From contig NC_091010.1 of assembly GCF_041146395.1 (NCBI RefSeq), positions 48,566,001-48,630,000 of the forward strand: a DNA stretch of 64,000 nucleotides, given 5' to 3'. The notes under the pieces were generated by a model. That model was given only the letters and a program-made list of their open reading frames with translations. It ran no database searches and had not been told where the DNA came from. This document shows, in pieces, positions 11,799-24,361 of the stretch. Both the position numbers and the translations under genes were made by a program. The stretch is from Eulemur rufifrons. Taxonomy: Eukaryota > Chordata > Mammalia > Primates > Lemuridae. Position 1 is the first letter of the stretch, and each line of letters starts with the position of its first letter.

Positions 11799-12829
11799 GG
11801 AAGAAAATATCAGCATAACCAACAAGCAAAAATAACATCTAATTGTTTGCTAAAACAACATTCAAAGTAAGGTCACCACATATATATATACACGATCTCT
11901 CCCAACTAATTCACAAACAAAATGCTCTTATAAAGTTCCTCAAGTTCACTCCTCAAATTCTTATAAAACCTTTTACAAAGGGTGAGACCCCACACCCAAA
12001 AGGCTTCAACTGACAAGCTCAGAGCATGCACCTGGAACCTACTAAAGAGATTCTTCTATTTCACAGTCCAGTAGTTTGATTCAGGGCAGAGGGGTGAGCT
12101 CAAGGTTGACTCCTTTTCTCCTAGGAGCAATATTCCAGAAATAGTCCCTTATCTGAGCCAATGAAAACAAGCCACAATCAGTAGCTCCTACCTTACTGGG
12201 AGAAAATGAGATGCAAAAGACAGGGAACAGGACAAGAATATCTTCCACAAACCAAAACTGACTCCAGACATAACAAAACTAACAATTCCTTCATCCACTC
12301 CACATCAAAGTATTGTGTACTTCTCTCAAAATTATATACCCCCAAAATAATTGTTGCCCAATTAGTCCTGTTACTTTTGTACCTATACTCTTTGTTATAA
12401 AGTTCAATATGCAGGCATCAAGAGCCAATGAGCTCTGATTGTTCACATTTTGAGTACAAGAAAAAAATAGCTGTGGGCTATTAACTCCCCAAGGAATAGA
12501 GCAGGATCTAAAATGCTGTGTTTAACACCTACATGTGAGAAAATCTCCCACAAAAGAAATGTATCTAAAATCTAAATATGGACTTTTTCCCCATTATCAT
12601 CTAGTCCTAGTTCCAGAAATGATAAAGTGGACAAAATTAGAGTCCTCTTTCTAATGTGCCCTCACTTACTCAAAAATATATGGAATTCCTCCTTTTTTAG
12701 TGTGTTTCCTTTGCAAATAAAGTTTACTGAAGTGGGTGTTGCATGTGTATGCTACTTAGAACTACATAGGAGTAACGTTTCTATATTTCACTGCAATTAA
12801 GTTAGTATAAATTGAAGCTGATTCTCAGA
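11799..12829. other. Intron, no feature recognised
   Basis: Unique AT-rich sequence with a short (TA)n at 11880-11890. No exon seen. Confidence 0.45.
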
Positions 12830-13243
12830 AATTAAGATGCATGTGGTAAGCCCTAGAGCAACCACTAAAGAAATGACTAAAAAAAAAGTAAAATAAATCA
12901 TTAAAGAAATGAAAATGTCACATTAGAAAATGTTCACTTAATGCAAAAGAAAGCAGTAAAGAAGGAACATCGGAATAAAAAGACATGAAACATATACAAA
13001 AAAAGAAAGGTAGTGACAGACATAAATCCAACTATGCCAATAGTAACATTAAATGTAAATGGAATAAACAATCAAAAGGCAGAGACTGTCAAACTGGATA
13101 AAGACATCAAGATCCAACTACCTACTGTAGATACATTTTTAGATTCAAAGATACAAATAGACTGAAAGTAAAAGAATGGAAAAAGATATATCATGACAGA
13201 ATTGAAGGCAGAGACAATTCTACAATAATAATTGGATATTTCT

Positions 13244-13588
13244 TTTCTTTTCTTTTTCTTTTTTTTTTTTTTTGAGACAGAGTCTCACTCTGTTGCCGGG
13301 GTTAGAGTGCCGTGTTGTCAGCCTAGCTCACAGCAACCTCAAACTCTTGGGCTCAGGCAATCCTCCTGCCTCAGCCTCCTGAGTAGCTGGGACTACAGGC
13401 ATGCATCATCATGCCCGGCTAATTTTTTTATATATATTTTTAGCTGTCTATATAATTTCTTTCTATTTTCAGTAGAGACAGGGTCTTGCTCTTGCTCAGG
13501 CCAGTCTCGAACTCCTGAGCTCAAACAATCTGCCCGCCTAAGCCTCCCAGAGTGCTAGGATTACAGGCGTGAGCCATCGCGCCCAGCC
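13244..13588 (-). repeat. Alu, full length, lemur type, reverse
   Basis: A perfect 18-base duplication TAATAATTGGATATTTCT lies at 13226-13243 and 13589-13606. The linker insertion is present. It inserted into the L1 body. Confidence 0.97.
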
Positions 13589-13664
13589 TAATAATTGGAT
13601 ATTTCTATGCCTCATTTTTAATAGAACAAGTAGACAGAAGATCAACAAAGAAATAGAAGACATG

Positions 13665-13959
13665 GGCTGGGCGTGGTGGCTCACGCCTGTAACCCTTGCA
13701 CTCTAGGAGGCAGAGCAGGGAGCATCACTTGAGCTCAGGAGCTCAAGACCAGCCTGAGCAAGAGCAAGACCCCATCTCTACCAAAAATAGAAAAAAAAAT
13801 TAGCCAGGTGTGGTGGTTGGTGCATGCCTGTAGTCCTGGCTACTCAGGAGGCTGGGGCAAGAGGATCACTTGAGCCCAGGAGTTTGAGGTTGCAGTGAGC
13901 TATGACACCACTGCATTCTAGTCCAGACAACACAGCAAGACTCTGTCTCAAAAAAAAAA
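13665..13959 (+). repeat. Alu, full dimer, forward
   Basis: Head GGCTGGGCGTGGTGGCTCAC, A tail at 13950-13959. It has the shorter linker, so it is older than its reverse neighbour 76 bases away. Confidence 0.95.
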
Positions 13960-13973
13960 GGAAGCAATCTGAA

Positions 13974-14108
13974 TAAGCTGAGTGTGGTGGCACGTGTCTG
14001 TAGTTCCAGCTACTCAGGAGGCTGAGTGAGGCAGGAGGATTGCTTGAGCCCAGGAATTGGAGTCCAGTCTGGATAACACAGAGAGAAACCATCTCATTCA
14101 TTCATTAA
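13974..14108 (+). repeat. Alu monomer fragment
   Basis: GCTGAGTGTGGTGGCACGTG through CCATCTCATTCATTCATT. A short (ACAT)n follows at 14109-14130. Confidence 0.8.
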
Positions 14109-14433
14109 CACATATATACATACATACATATAATCTGAAGACCTGTAACAAGAGACTGAATTATTAATAAAAAAAAAAAAAAAAAGAAACTACTCATAGA
14201 AAAAAGCCCAGCCCCTGATGGCTTCATTGGTGAATTCTACCAAACATTTAAATAAGAACTAATACCAATATCTCATAAGCTCTTCCAAAAAACAGAAGAG
14301 AATAGTTTCCAACTCATTCTATGAGACCAGTATTATCTTGATACCAAAACCAGACTGAGACATTACAAGAAAAGAAAACTACATACTAATATCTCCTTGG
14401 TCTATAGATACTGAATATGGACACCAACAAAAC

Positions 14434-14581
14434 AGGTTGAGCTGGGTGTGGTGGGGTATGCCTATAGTCCCAGCTACTTGGGAGGATGGCTTAAGCCCAG
14501 GAGTTCGAGTCTAGCCTGGGCAACATAGTAAGAACCCTGTCTCTAAGAAAATAAAATAAAATTAAAAGTAAAAGTAAAAAA
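14434..14581 (+). repeat. Alu monomer (FLAM/FRAM-like)
   Basis: GAGCTGGGTGTGGTGGGGTA to GTCTCTAAGAAAATAAAATA. It is a single monomer with an A-rich, AAAAT-repeat tail. Confidence 0.82.
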
Positions 14582-14623
14582 AATAGAATATCAGTATAAA
14601 AAATATAATTTAAAAAACCCCAC

Positions 14624-14831
14624 AGGTTAAGTATCCCTTATCTAAAATGTTGGGGCCAAAAATGTTTCAGATCTTGGATTTGGGATATTTGTATTATACT
14701 TGCAGTTGAACATCCCTAATCCAGGAATTGGAAATCCATAATGCTCCAATGAGCATTTCCTTTGAACATCATGTCAGTGCTCAGTTTAGATTTTGGAGCA
14801 TTTCAGATTTTGGATTTGATATGCTCAACCC
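14624..14831. mobile_element. Tigger-like DNA transposon relic, internally deleted
   Basis: Terminal inverted repeats AGGTTAAGTATCCCTTATCT and, read in reverse from the other end, GGGTTGAGCATATCAAATCC. The copy is only about 208 bases and has no transposase frame. The family name is tentative (Tc1/mariner superfamily, Tigger-type). Confidence 0.7.
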
Positions 14832-15150
14832 ATATTAGCAAACTGAATCCAGCAACATATAAAAAGAATTATACACACTAAATAGGATTTATCCCAGGAA
14901 TGCAAGGTTCATTTAATATCTGAAAATCAATTAATATAGTAAACTGTATCAACAGAATAAAATATAAAAGTCACACAATCATCTCAATAGATGCAGAAAA
15001 AGCACTTGACAAAATCCAACAGTCTTTCATGACAAAAACACTCAATAAACTAGAAACTTCCTCAAGCTGATAAAGGGAATCTACAAAAAAATCTACAGCT
15101 AAATGTTTTTAATAAATTAAAATATAAGGAAGAAAATTTTAAACCACCTA

Positions 15151-15596
15151 TAATTCCTCCAACCAGAGATAAGAACACATTGGTTAGTATCCTCTCAACT
15201 AAATGCATATTCATTTGGGACACATTCTTTTACCACAATGACAGCAAAAAGACACACTACTTACCTGAAAATAATAAAGCCAAGGTTGCATGGTCAAACG
15301 TCTCTTCAAATGACTGAAAGTGATGGAAAACACAAACTCTCCTCACCCAAACTATTTTCCCATTAACGATGCCAAAGCACAGACTGATAGCCTAAGTTCA
15401 GTTCTGCCCCCAAGGTCAGCTTGCAAATAACATAATTTTGTATCTCTGGTCCCTACTAAGTCCATATAAGCAGGGACAAGGGATTGAACAAAGTTGGGTA
15501 TGGAAGGGGCTTGGTCATCTAGAATGAGTTCCCATGACTAAGGCTGTTAAGACATCCCCCTCCAAAGACTTGTACAATCAGGACAGTAATATTTTT
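15151..15596. other. Intron, no feature recognised
   Basis: Unique sequence between an L1 fragment and a MIR. A weak polypyrimidine and open frame around 15534 has no family resemblance. Confidence 0.4.
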
Positions 15597-15842
15597 AAAG
15601 ATAACAATAATAAACATTTATATAGCACTGACTATGTGTCAGCCACTATTCTAAGAGCTTTACACATATTGTTATTTAATAATCTCTGCAATGACACAGG
15701 GTCGTATTATTCTCACTTTAGAGCTCAGAAAACTTAAAGAGTGGTTAAATAACTTGCCCAAAATAATGTTAGGGCTGGGACTCAAACTCAGACAATCTGA
15801 GTCTAAAGTCCCTACTCTTAACCATTATGTTATGCTACCTCT
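15597..15842 (+). repeat. MIR element, nearly full length
   Basis: Reads TATAGCACTGACTATGTGTC, AGCCACTATTCTAAGAGCTT, TTAAATAACTTGCCCAAAAT and ends TATGTTATGCTACCTCT. This is the complete MIR order including the core. Confidence 0.9.
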
Positions 15843-16019
15843 TAAACAGCAGAGGAATGAGCAACCTAAAAAACAAAAAGGAATGAGGATATATAGGAAA
15901 AAATGTGGAGCGGTTCCATTTCTGCCCCTTATCAGTTAAGTTCCAAATTCAGCCTGATTCAAGTTAAGAAATCTGAGTCTTGGTTATCTCAGAAAAGGAA
16001 AGTGAGTATTGGAGAAACT

Positions 16020-17330
16020 GGATATACACATGCAAGAAAATGAAGTTGGACCCTTACTTTATACCATATGTATTATAAAAATTCACTCAAAATGGATCAA
16101 AGGAAGCAGGTGCAGTGGCATAAGCCTGTAACCCCTGCTACTCAGGAGGCTGAGGTGGGAAGATCACTTGAGTCTAGGAGTTTGAGATCACCCTGGGCAA
16201 CATAGCAAGACCTGTTTCATTAAAAAAAAAAAAAAGGATCAAAGATTTAAACATAAGAGCTGAAATTATAAAACTCTTAGAAGAAAACATAGTGGGAAAG
16301 CTTTATGACATTGCATTTGGCAATGACTTCTTGGATATGACACCAAAAGCACGGGCAACAAAAGAAAAAATAGGTAAGTTGGATTTCACCCAAATTAAAA
16401 ACTTCCATGCATCAAATAACACTACCAACAAAATGAAAGGCAACCCATGGAATGGGGGAAAATATTTGCGAAACAAATATCTGATAAGGGATTAATATCC
16501 AGAATATATAAAGAACTCCTAAAACTCAACAACAACAAAAAATAGCTTAATTTAAAAATGGGCAAAGGACTTAAACAGACATTTCTTCAAAAAAGATATA
16601 CAAATAGCTAGTAAGCACATAAAAAGATGCTCAACATTCTAGTCATTAGAGAAACGAAATTAAAACCACAATGAGATACCACTTCACACCCATTAGGATG
16701 ACCATTATAAAAAGACTAAAAACATGCGTTGGCAAGAACATGAAGAAATTGGAATGTAAAATGGTACGGCCACTTTGAGAAACAGTCTGGCAGTTATTCT
16801 ACATACCCAAAAGAAATGAAAGCAGAGTCTCAAAGAGATTTACATACACTCATGTTCATAGCAGCATTATTCACAACAACCAAAAGGTGGAAGCAACCCA
16901 AGTGTCCATCTCCATGAAAATGAAGCAATAAAATGTGGTACATCCATACAATGGAATGCTATTCAGCCTCAAAAAGGAAATTTTGACACACGTTAAAACA
17001 TGGACGAACCTTGAGGACATTATATTAAGTGAAATAAGCCAGTCACAAAGGACAAATATATGAATAAAGTTCCTAGATTAGTGAAATTCAAAGAAAGAGA
17101 TAATAGAATGATGATTGCCAGGAGCTGGGGGGAGGAGGGAATAAGCAGTTAGTATTTAACGGGTACAGAGTTTCAGCTGAGTGAGGAAAAAGAAGTAGTT
17201 CTGGAGATGGATGGTGGTGATGGTTGCATAATAATGTGAATGTACTTAATGCCACTAAAATGTATACTTATTAATTGTTAAAATGGTAAATTTTATGTTA
17301 TGCATATTTTACCACAAGTTTTTTTAAAAA
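16020..17330 (+). repeat. L1 ORF2 C-terminus and 3' UTR, split by an Alu monomer
   Basis: Starts GGATATACACATGCAAGAAA, includes a short open L1 stretch around 16292-16495 (FLDMTPKARATKEKIGKLDF) that then breaks, and the 3' UTR phrases GGCAGTTATTCTACATACCC and TGCCACTAAAATGTATACTT. An Alu monomer sits at 16103-16235. Confidence 0.88.
16103..16235 (+). repeat. Alu monomer (FLAM/FRAM-like)
   Basis: A 9-base duplication GGATCAAAG flanks it (16094-16102 and 16236-16244). The body GAAGCAGGTGCAGTGGCATA to CCTGTTTCATT is one monomer with a small deletion. Confidence 0.88.
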
Positions 17331-18021
17331 GGGCAAAGTGTGAAAAAGACTCCAAGAAAACTTCAGGATAAGTTCAGGAAGGGTTATATATGCTAAAGCT
17401 ACATTCACCCAAAACACAGCAGTCCCCAGCTAAAAGTCTTGGCATTTAATTACAAATATCTGAATCTCCTAAACCAAGACTTCTTAACTGCACTGCAGTT
17501 CATCAAGCCCAGCTATGACCTAATGCAAAACTTCACTTTGCAGCATAAAACAAGCTTGGGCAAAACAGATTATTAACCACATGGGATTCAGTGTTTGGTT
17601 TTTCAATTCTAACTGCAGTCTTAAGATATTAAGGAACAGCGACTATTATAATAACATGTAATGCTCCCAGTCATTGGGTAAGCAATATTACACCAGCTTC
17701 ATTTTGGTGCTCTGTTTTAATCTACATAATGCTTTTCATTTTCTCTAATGGGAGATCAGCAGGGTCTGATTAACAGAAGAAAGGTCATTACTGATAAATT
17801 CTAACTCAGGGGATAATCTGAGTCTACCTGTCACCCTAGAACAGACAACTAGGATAGAAGGTTATGTTCATGTGCTCCCTGCTATTCAAATAAGAGTCAT
17901 CAGCCCAATGGCTCTGCTTCTATCATTAATTACTTTAGTCCATATCTACTTTTCACTAGACTAAGTTACATCCTTCAGCTGAAGTGCCTGGACATCAAAA
18001 TGCTGCTTCTCTCAATTCATC
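17331..18021. other. Intron, repeat-free block, possible conserved element
   Basis: No repeat text is seen in this stretch. It carries TTTAATTACAA, ATTAATTACTTT and the palindromic E-box CTTCAGCTGAAG (17973-17984). Conservation cannot be tested here. Confidence 0.4.
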
Positions 18022-18033
18022 AGTATCCATTTT

Positions 18034-18373
<340 letters not shown>

Positions 18374-18891
18374 AGTATCCATTTTGATAAGAGAATTATG
18401 GCTATGAGGCAAATATTGTAACCCAAACAGGTGCATGGGCAAGGGGAGCTGGGGAGACTTTGGCTGGCTGAGACCTCGCATTCCCATCCTAACACTAACT
18501 TTGCTGCCATTAATAGTGATTACTGTCTGAAGGCTTATTTTCCGACATTCAGAATTCTATACGCAGCCTATTCCAAAGGGTGTTATGCTCAATGAATCCC
18601 CTTATTTAGAGGCTGCTGAGAGCTATTTTTGTTCCTTAGCCTCCCCAGCAGTGTACACTTAAAGCTCCCCCATCCTTTTTTGGAGGCAGGAGTGTAACAG
18701 CTATGTAAGCACATAAGTAGAAAGGGTGAGTGGGGGCACCAACTCAACAAAGGAACAAAAAGACCATGGAGTGAACAAGATAAGAAACTCACTAGGTGAA
18801 TTTAATCAAGAGACTTACAAAGACATGCACTAAATTCTCATTCCAAACCCCAGGTTTGTGTCTAACCATGGCAACATCTAAAAAGTCATTC

Positions 18892-19059
18892 GTTTTTTTT
18901 CTTTTTTCTTTGAGACAGGGTCTTACACTGTTGCCTGGGCTAGAGTGCAGTGGCCTCATCATTGCTCACTGCAACCTGAAACTCCTGGGCTCAAGCAATC
19001 CTGCCTCAGTCTCCCAAGTAGCTGAGACTACAGGTGTGCACCACCATGCCTGGCTAATT
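18892..19059 (-). repeat. Alu, 5'-truncated at the linker, reverse
   Basis: Only the right monomer is present, ending CATGCCTGGCTAATT. A 10-base duplication AAAGTCATTC (18882-18891 and 19060-19069) shows it inserted in this truncated form. Confidence 0.9.
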
Positions 19060-19153
19060 AAAGTCATTCTTGAAGAAAAGCTAACCTTCAGTTTAATGCA
19101 TTCCAAATAAAGAAAAAAATTTATACATTAACCATAGTTAAAACTTCATCTAC

Positions 19154-19411
19154 TGAGGCCAAGATGGGGGTATTGCTGGAGGTCAGGAGTTTGAGACCAG
19201 GTCTGAGCAAGAGCGAGACCCCATCTCTACTAAAAATAGAAAAAATTAGCCAGGCGTGGTGGTGTGGACCTGTAGTCCCAGCTACTCAGGAGGTCGAGGC
19301 AGGAGGATCACTTGAGCCCAGGAGTTTGAGGTTGCTGTGAGCTAGGCTGATGCCAAGGCACTCTAACCTGGGCAACAGAGTGGTATTCTGTCTCAAAAAA
19401 AAAAAAAAAAA
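19154..19411 (+). repeat. Alu, 5'-truncated, forward
   Basis: Starts GAGGCCAAGATGGGGGTATT, continues through CTGAGCAAGAGCGAGACC and a poly-A tail at 19396-19411. It is 95 bases from a reverse Alu. Confidence 0.92.
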
Positions 19412-21004
19412 TTATCTACCTTAAGAAAATTACAGAACAGGAGAAACGGTTATTTGCAGTGATTCAGCCACTATTTTTGTGTGCAATCAGAGAATAGGAT
19501 TTTGAACTTGGTGCTAATAAAATGTTCATTAAGTGAAAAGCATTAGGATGTTAACTTGAAGAGATACATTAAGGGCCTCAAATTACTTACCTTGAAAGTT
19601 GTTTGGTTAGATGAAAGTCAGATTTTAGTTTGATATTTTTCTTTCTCTCTTCTGACAAATTAGGTTAATAGTCAGCAGACATCTTCCTAAACTACAAGAC
19701 TTCACTCACTGGGATCAGCACTAAGTGGTGGCAGGAAATATTTGGCATACAAGTCTCTAAGCAAAAATTCCCAAATGCTTTCCTTCCTGCCCTGCACGTG
19801 GCCCCTCAAAGTATTCTTCCTTTGTGGACCATAAGATCTGTGGAGGCAGCTGAAGCAACAATTATATCGACAAGTAGAATCTTAAAGGTGGAGCAGTATA
19901 TTTTATTTTTCTTACGGCAAAGCAATAGAACAATTCTCCTATGGGGAAGAAATAACACAGGGCCCTGTTTGTTGGAGATATCAAATGTTCCAATAAAAAT
20001 AGCAGTTTCTGAGCAGCTGCATTTTAAGAATCTCACTAAAGGATCAAACAGGAAGAGAGAGACAAATTGTTTAAACACAAATAACTTTGACAATTAAAGA
20101 ACTAGCATGACTAAGCCATGAAAGACAAGTGAAAAGCAAAAAGACTGACACTTGAGCAAATTTAGGCCTCCAAGAATGTGGAAGTACTTTTAATTTTCAC
20201 TGTCACAATCTAAATTAAGTATGCTTAGAACAGAAAGGTCTATAGCCTTTCTGCTGCTTTTCATCTGCTGGGGAGATACTATGTTAGGGTAGTCTTTAGA
20301 TGTACTGCATTCCGGGACATCTCAAAGACATAATTCGCCATCATCAACTGGCAAACCAGTCTAGGAGGTCTCTCAACTGTTAGGTGTCTGAAAACTTCAC
20401 ATGCAACCCAAGCTCTTCCTAGGGCAATCAAAGAACATACTACAGGGGAGGTGGCTAAGAGGTGGTTTGTTCACTCTGCCTTAGAAATCCTTTCCAGGTG
20501 TGGGATCAGCACAAATAACCTTTATAAACAGCAGAAGTAAATGTTGCACATCATCACAATTTTACTGCTAAGCGTTTACATACTCTGTCCTTGATAATCA
20601 ATGTGGTGGCCAATAGTTAAATATCCCACAGTATCGCTGGGGAACCCAAAGGTCAGATTTTCTGACACAGGCTTTTGTTTTCTAAACCACTCAAAGTTAA
20701 TAGCATCATGGATGTACAACACAAGCTCTCAGAGAAACACAAAGGAGCATAAGGCAGCACTCATTACTGTCGGCTCAGTGGAGTGCAGATTTCCAGGTAT
20801 GTCATTTTTTGCCCTTGCTAAGAGAATACTGACTCTAAGAAAACTCCCTGGACTACTCTCATCCAAAGGTCCACCTATAAAGAAGAGTAAAATATCTTTT
20901 AGGGTTAAGGTAACATTTTAACTTTTAGAGAAGAGAAAAATGAAGACATACTTAGGAAACACTCTAATGAAGGCTCAAAATGCTAAACCTAAAACACAGC
21001 ACGG
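19412..21004. other. Intron, no feature recognised
   Basis: About 1.6 kb of unique sequence. Open frames of 95-106 codons here have no family resemblance and no splice context matching ARMH3. Confidence 0.5.
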
Positions 21005-21309
21005 CAATTCCTCACAAAATTAAACACACAATTTCCACATGATCCAGCAATTCCTCTTCTGGGTATATTCCCCAAAGAAATAAAAGAAGGGTCTCAAACA
21101 GATATTTATATACCCATGTTCACAACAGCAGCATTATTTACAATAACCAAAAGGAGGAAGCAACTCAAGTGTCCATCAGCCAATGAATGGATAAACAAAA
21201 TATGCTATACACGTATGAAGGAATACTATTCAGCCTAAAAAGGAAGGAAATTCTGACACATGCTACAACATGGGTGAACCTTGAAGACACTATGCTAAGT
21301 GAAATAACC
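21005..21309 (+). repeat. L1 3' fragment
   Basis: CCAGCAATTCCTCTTCTGGG, AACCAAAAGGAGGAAGCAAC, GACACATGCTACAACATGGG and ACTATGCTAAGTGAAATAA are consecutive L1 ORF2-end landmarks. Confidence 0.88.
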
Positions 21310-21535
21310 AGTATTTTATAGGTTACTAGGAGCTTTTATCTACGTTACATCATATAATTCTCACAACCACTACCGTGTGAAATAGCTGATATCACCATCA
21401 CCCCCATTTTATAGATGGTGGAAGGAAGCCCAGAGAAGCTAAGTAACTTGCTCAAAGTCACATAATACAAGGTAGAGACAAAAATTAAAAATCCAGTTTT
21501 TCTAATTCAAATATCCAGCTCCTTTCAATACATCA
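21310..21535 (+). repeat. MIR fragment
   Basis: Reads CATCATATAATTCTCACAAC, CCCCATTTTATAGATGGTGG and AAGTAACTTGCTCAAAGTCA, the central MIR order. Confidence 0.82.
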
Positions 21536-21599
21536 TGCTGAGTTTTCTGTCTACCTCCATGGTGGTCTTCAATGCAATTCTATAGAAGGAGTCATTACG

Positions 21600-21835
21600 G
21601 CTTTGAAGAAAAAGTCCTGGACTTGGAGTTTAGAAGACCTATGATTAATTCTCAGCTTTGCCAAGGAGCAACTGTGGGACCTTCCACAATTGACAATATC
21701 TTTAAGACTTAGTTTCCTCATTGGACAAAAGAATATTTTTAAAAGTATATAATATACTCTATAGAGTTTAAAGTTTAAAGAAAATAGTATGTAAAAGAGC
21801 AACACAAAATCTAGCACTAAGTAAGTGAAAATAGA
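21600..21835 (-). repeat. MIR fragment, reverse
   Basis: GTCCTGGACTTGGAGTTTAG, TCAGCTTTGCCAAGGAGCAA, AGTTTCCTCATTGGACAAAA and the end ACACAAAATCTAGCACTAAG follow MIR in reverse. Confidence 0.75.
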
Positions 21836-23654
21836 TGTCAGAAAGGAAAAAAGGTAAACTCTTGCAGGCTTATTATCACGAGTATTTTTCCCTAATCTGG
21901 CCTTATTGTGGTAAGTGACATTCAAACACATCTTTCTAGTAAGCTCTTGAGAAAACTGACTGGGTATTTGTTACTTTAAGCATATACTCTGAATCTAATT
22001 CATTAGCAACAGTGAAAATGATATGATTATCCTCTGTAGCAAGTTCATCAGAGAAGTCTGAGGAATGAAAATGGAAGTACGAACCTGACAGAGTCATACA
22101 AAGGAAGGATGAGGTTACATGGTTACAGGCATCTGTTCAAGGATCAGTCCATTTCTTTCTCGGCTGTTTAGAAAAAGGAGAGGCCAAAAGCTTAAATCAG
22201 CTACTTGATGGCCCTTGGGAAGAATAAGGACAGCAGCCAAGCCAGAAACCACTAAAAGGAAAAGTAACAAAGTAGGAGATAAAGCAAGCATTAAGGAATG
22301 TGATCAAGGAAACAGGTCCCAGATGAAAAGAAGCTGCCTGGAAAGCCTACGTAAATACATGAATAAATAAACACAACATAAATTACACCCATATGCACTT
22401 CATATCTAGCCCAGAACCTGGTGCTTCATTCAAACACCCACATTTGTCATACTGCCCTTGGGTCTCAAAGGGATATTTGGGAGAAGGCAGTTTGTAATTC
22501 TTGATTCTTACAGAAAATCACATTTATCATAAGGCTTCATCACAGTATCTGTATTATTTTCTAGGTGTAGACATGCATTTATTTGTGAGATTTATAAAAC
22601 TGTGTTTGCTACAAAATGTCTCTGGAGACAGGTAAGGCAGACCAACCTTCACTGCAATCTTGTTAGCACATTTCACCCCATACTCCCTCATCCCAGCCCT
22701 CCTAACACACACATTTCACACTTTTCCTTTTATTCCCAGATGTGCCAAACACTGTAGTAAATCACTGCAGGGACAGGACATTTTACCTTTAAATACCAAG
22801 AAAGAAAAGAAAGATACAGAAACAAACAACTCTGTCATACATTAGAATCTACACCAAGTTGTAAATGTGCATTACTATTACTGGGAATGTCTGGCAAGGC
22901 TTACATCTGGAGCTAACTCAAGTTCCCCATCTGTTGGGTTTGCCTCTTTTACTCAATGTTAATTTTTCAATTGTTTGCAAGAACAATTTAATAACTGCTG
23001 AGAAAATGAAAAATCATAGGCACAAAGGGAACAAGAACTGGAAGAAAAGTCAGACTTAGGTTTCACAACACTGAAAGTACTTTCCCTTCTCCATTTACTA
23101 ACAGCTCATTCCTGTGGGTGAGTGGTGACTCCTCAAGACCTGAACCAACTCCATGTCTGATGAAACTTCATCCAATACATATGGCACTCTGTAATTGCCT
23201 TGCTGTTTCATAAAGAACCTAAAATGACTTAGCACCATGGACTCCATTTGCCTCTGTTTGCCACAAATAGAAATAGCCACATAAAGTAAAATGTCAAAGT
23301 TCTAGATCCCCATGAATCATTCACTGAAGTCACAGAGAACAGCAGAAAAAATCCTTTAGAAAAAAGAATGAAAAACCTCATACACAGAAAACACTTTGGC
23401 AACTAAGATGCCTGAAAAGGGTTTGCAACCATCTCTTGGTAGAAAATTCATAAAACAGCCAGCACTTTCAGCTATTTCAATATGACAAAAGTCTCATGTA
23501 TGCCTGCTTTTCTTGATCAAGTACAACAATTTCTTCCACTCCTACAGATACCAGAGCTTAAAATAGTGGTGTTCAATGCACTCTACTTAGAAAGGTATGA
23601 TAAACCTTGGGAAGAGCCAAGGAATTCTGAAAGAAAGAAATTCTCGCTCCTTAC
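21836..23654. other. Intron downstream of exon 9, no feature recognised
   Basis: Unique sequence. The block around 22440-22620 looks repeat-free and might be conserved, but no exon is visible. Confidence 0.45.
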
Positions 23655-23730
23655 CTGATATTAACCAACGCATGGGTCACCTTGCTAGCTGCTTCCTTCC
23701 ACTGGCCTGCATTGGTAGAAAGCCTCAGGA
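23655..23730 (-). CDS. ARMH3: ARMH3 exon 9 of 9 in window (about residues 569-594)
   Basis: This 76-base exon encodes [20 protein letters not shown] then LVNI, and ends with two bases of an arginine codon. The acceptor is CTTTACAG and the donor GTAAGGAG. It is the most 3' exon I can find. The remaining ~95 residues of ARMH3 were looked for on the minus strand of 1-23654 and not seen, so the next exon should lie beyond position 1. Confidence 0.95.
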
Positions 23731-23897
23731 CTGTAAAGAAGGAAAGAACACAGAGCTGTCAAATCCCTGGTATAAAACACCTTTATGAGGAATGAAGACA
23801 CATCTCAGAATAGTACTCTTAGACTAACCAAACAAAGCCTATGCCAATCTTCTGTTACAAACATCCTTAGCCTGGAGAAAAATATAAGGGCTTATAG

Positions 23898-24121
<224 letters not shown>

Positions 24122-24139
24122 AAAAATGACATTTTAAAG

Positions 24140-24355
24140 TACTGAAAGAAAGATTTATATTCAGCAAAAATATCTTTAAAAAAAATGAAGGTGATGGTGG
24201 TGACCAGAGGCCAGGAAAAGGACGGGGGAGGAGGGATAAAGGGGGAAAAAAAAGAATATAAATGTATTCATTACCACTGAACTGTACACTTAAAAATGGT
24301 AAAGATGGTACATTATAAATGCATATTTTACCTCAATAAAAGTAAATAAATAAAT
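24140..24355 (+). repeat. L1 3' UTR fragment
   Basis: GGTGGTGACCAGAGGCCAGG, CACTGAACTGTACACTTAAA and TTTTACCTCAATAAAAGTAA, ending in an AAAT-rich tail. Confidence 0.8.
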
Positions 24356-24361
24356 AAAATG

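Larger units (their letters stand above)
12830..15150 (+). repeat. Old L1 body (ORF2), internally deleted and interrupted four times
   Basis: L1 ORF2 text is seen at 12835-13243 (GTAAGCCCTAGAGCAACCAC, ATTAAATGTAAATGGAATAA), at 13607-13664, at 14186-14420 (GATGGCTTCATTGGTGAATT, ACCAAAACCAGACTGAGACA) and at 14835-15140 (TTTATCCCAGGAATGCAAGG, CACTTGACAAAATCCAACAG). Three Alu insertions and one DNA transposon sit inside. The frame is broken throughout. Confidence 0.85.

Noticed and set aside
13232..13558. Open frame of 108 codons on the plus strand
   Set aside because: It is the well known pseudo-coding read-through of a reverse Alu, with SWDYR-like words. The same holds for frames at 10892-11170, 58361-58567, 58674-58917 and 43806-44000.
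16292..16495. 67-codon frame with L1 similarity
   Set aside because: It is a short surviving piece of L1 ORF2, broken on both sides, so it is kept only within the L1 annotation.
19798..20097. Opposed frames of 95-99 codons on both strands
   Set aside because: They are mirror frames in unique intron with no recognisable product; none continues the ARMH3 reading phase.
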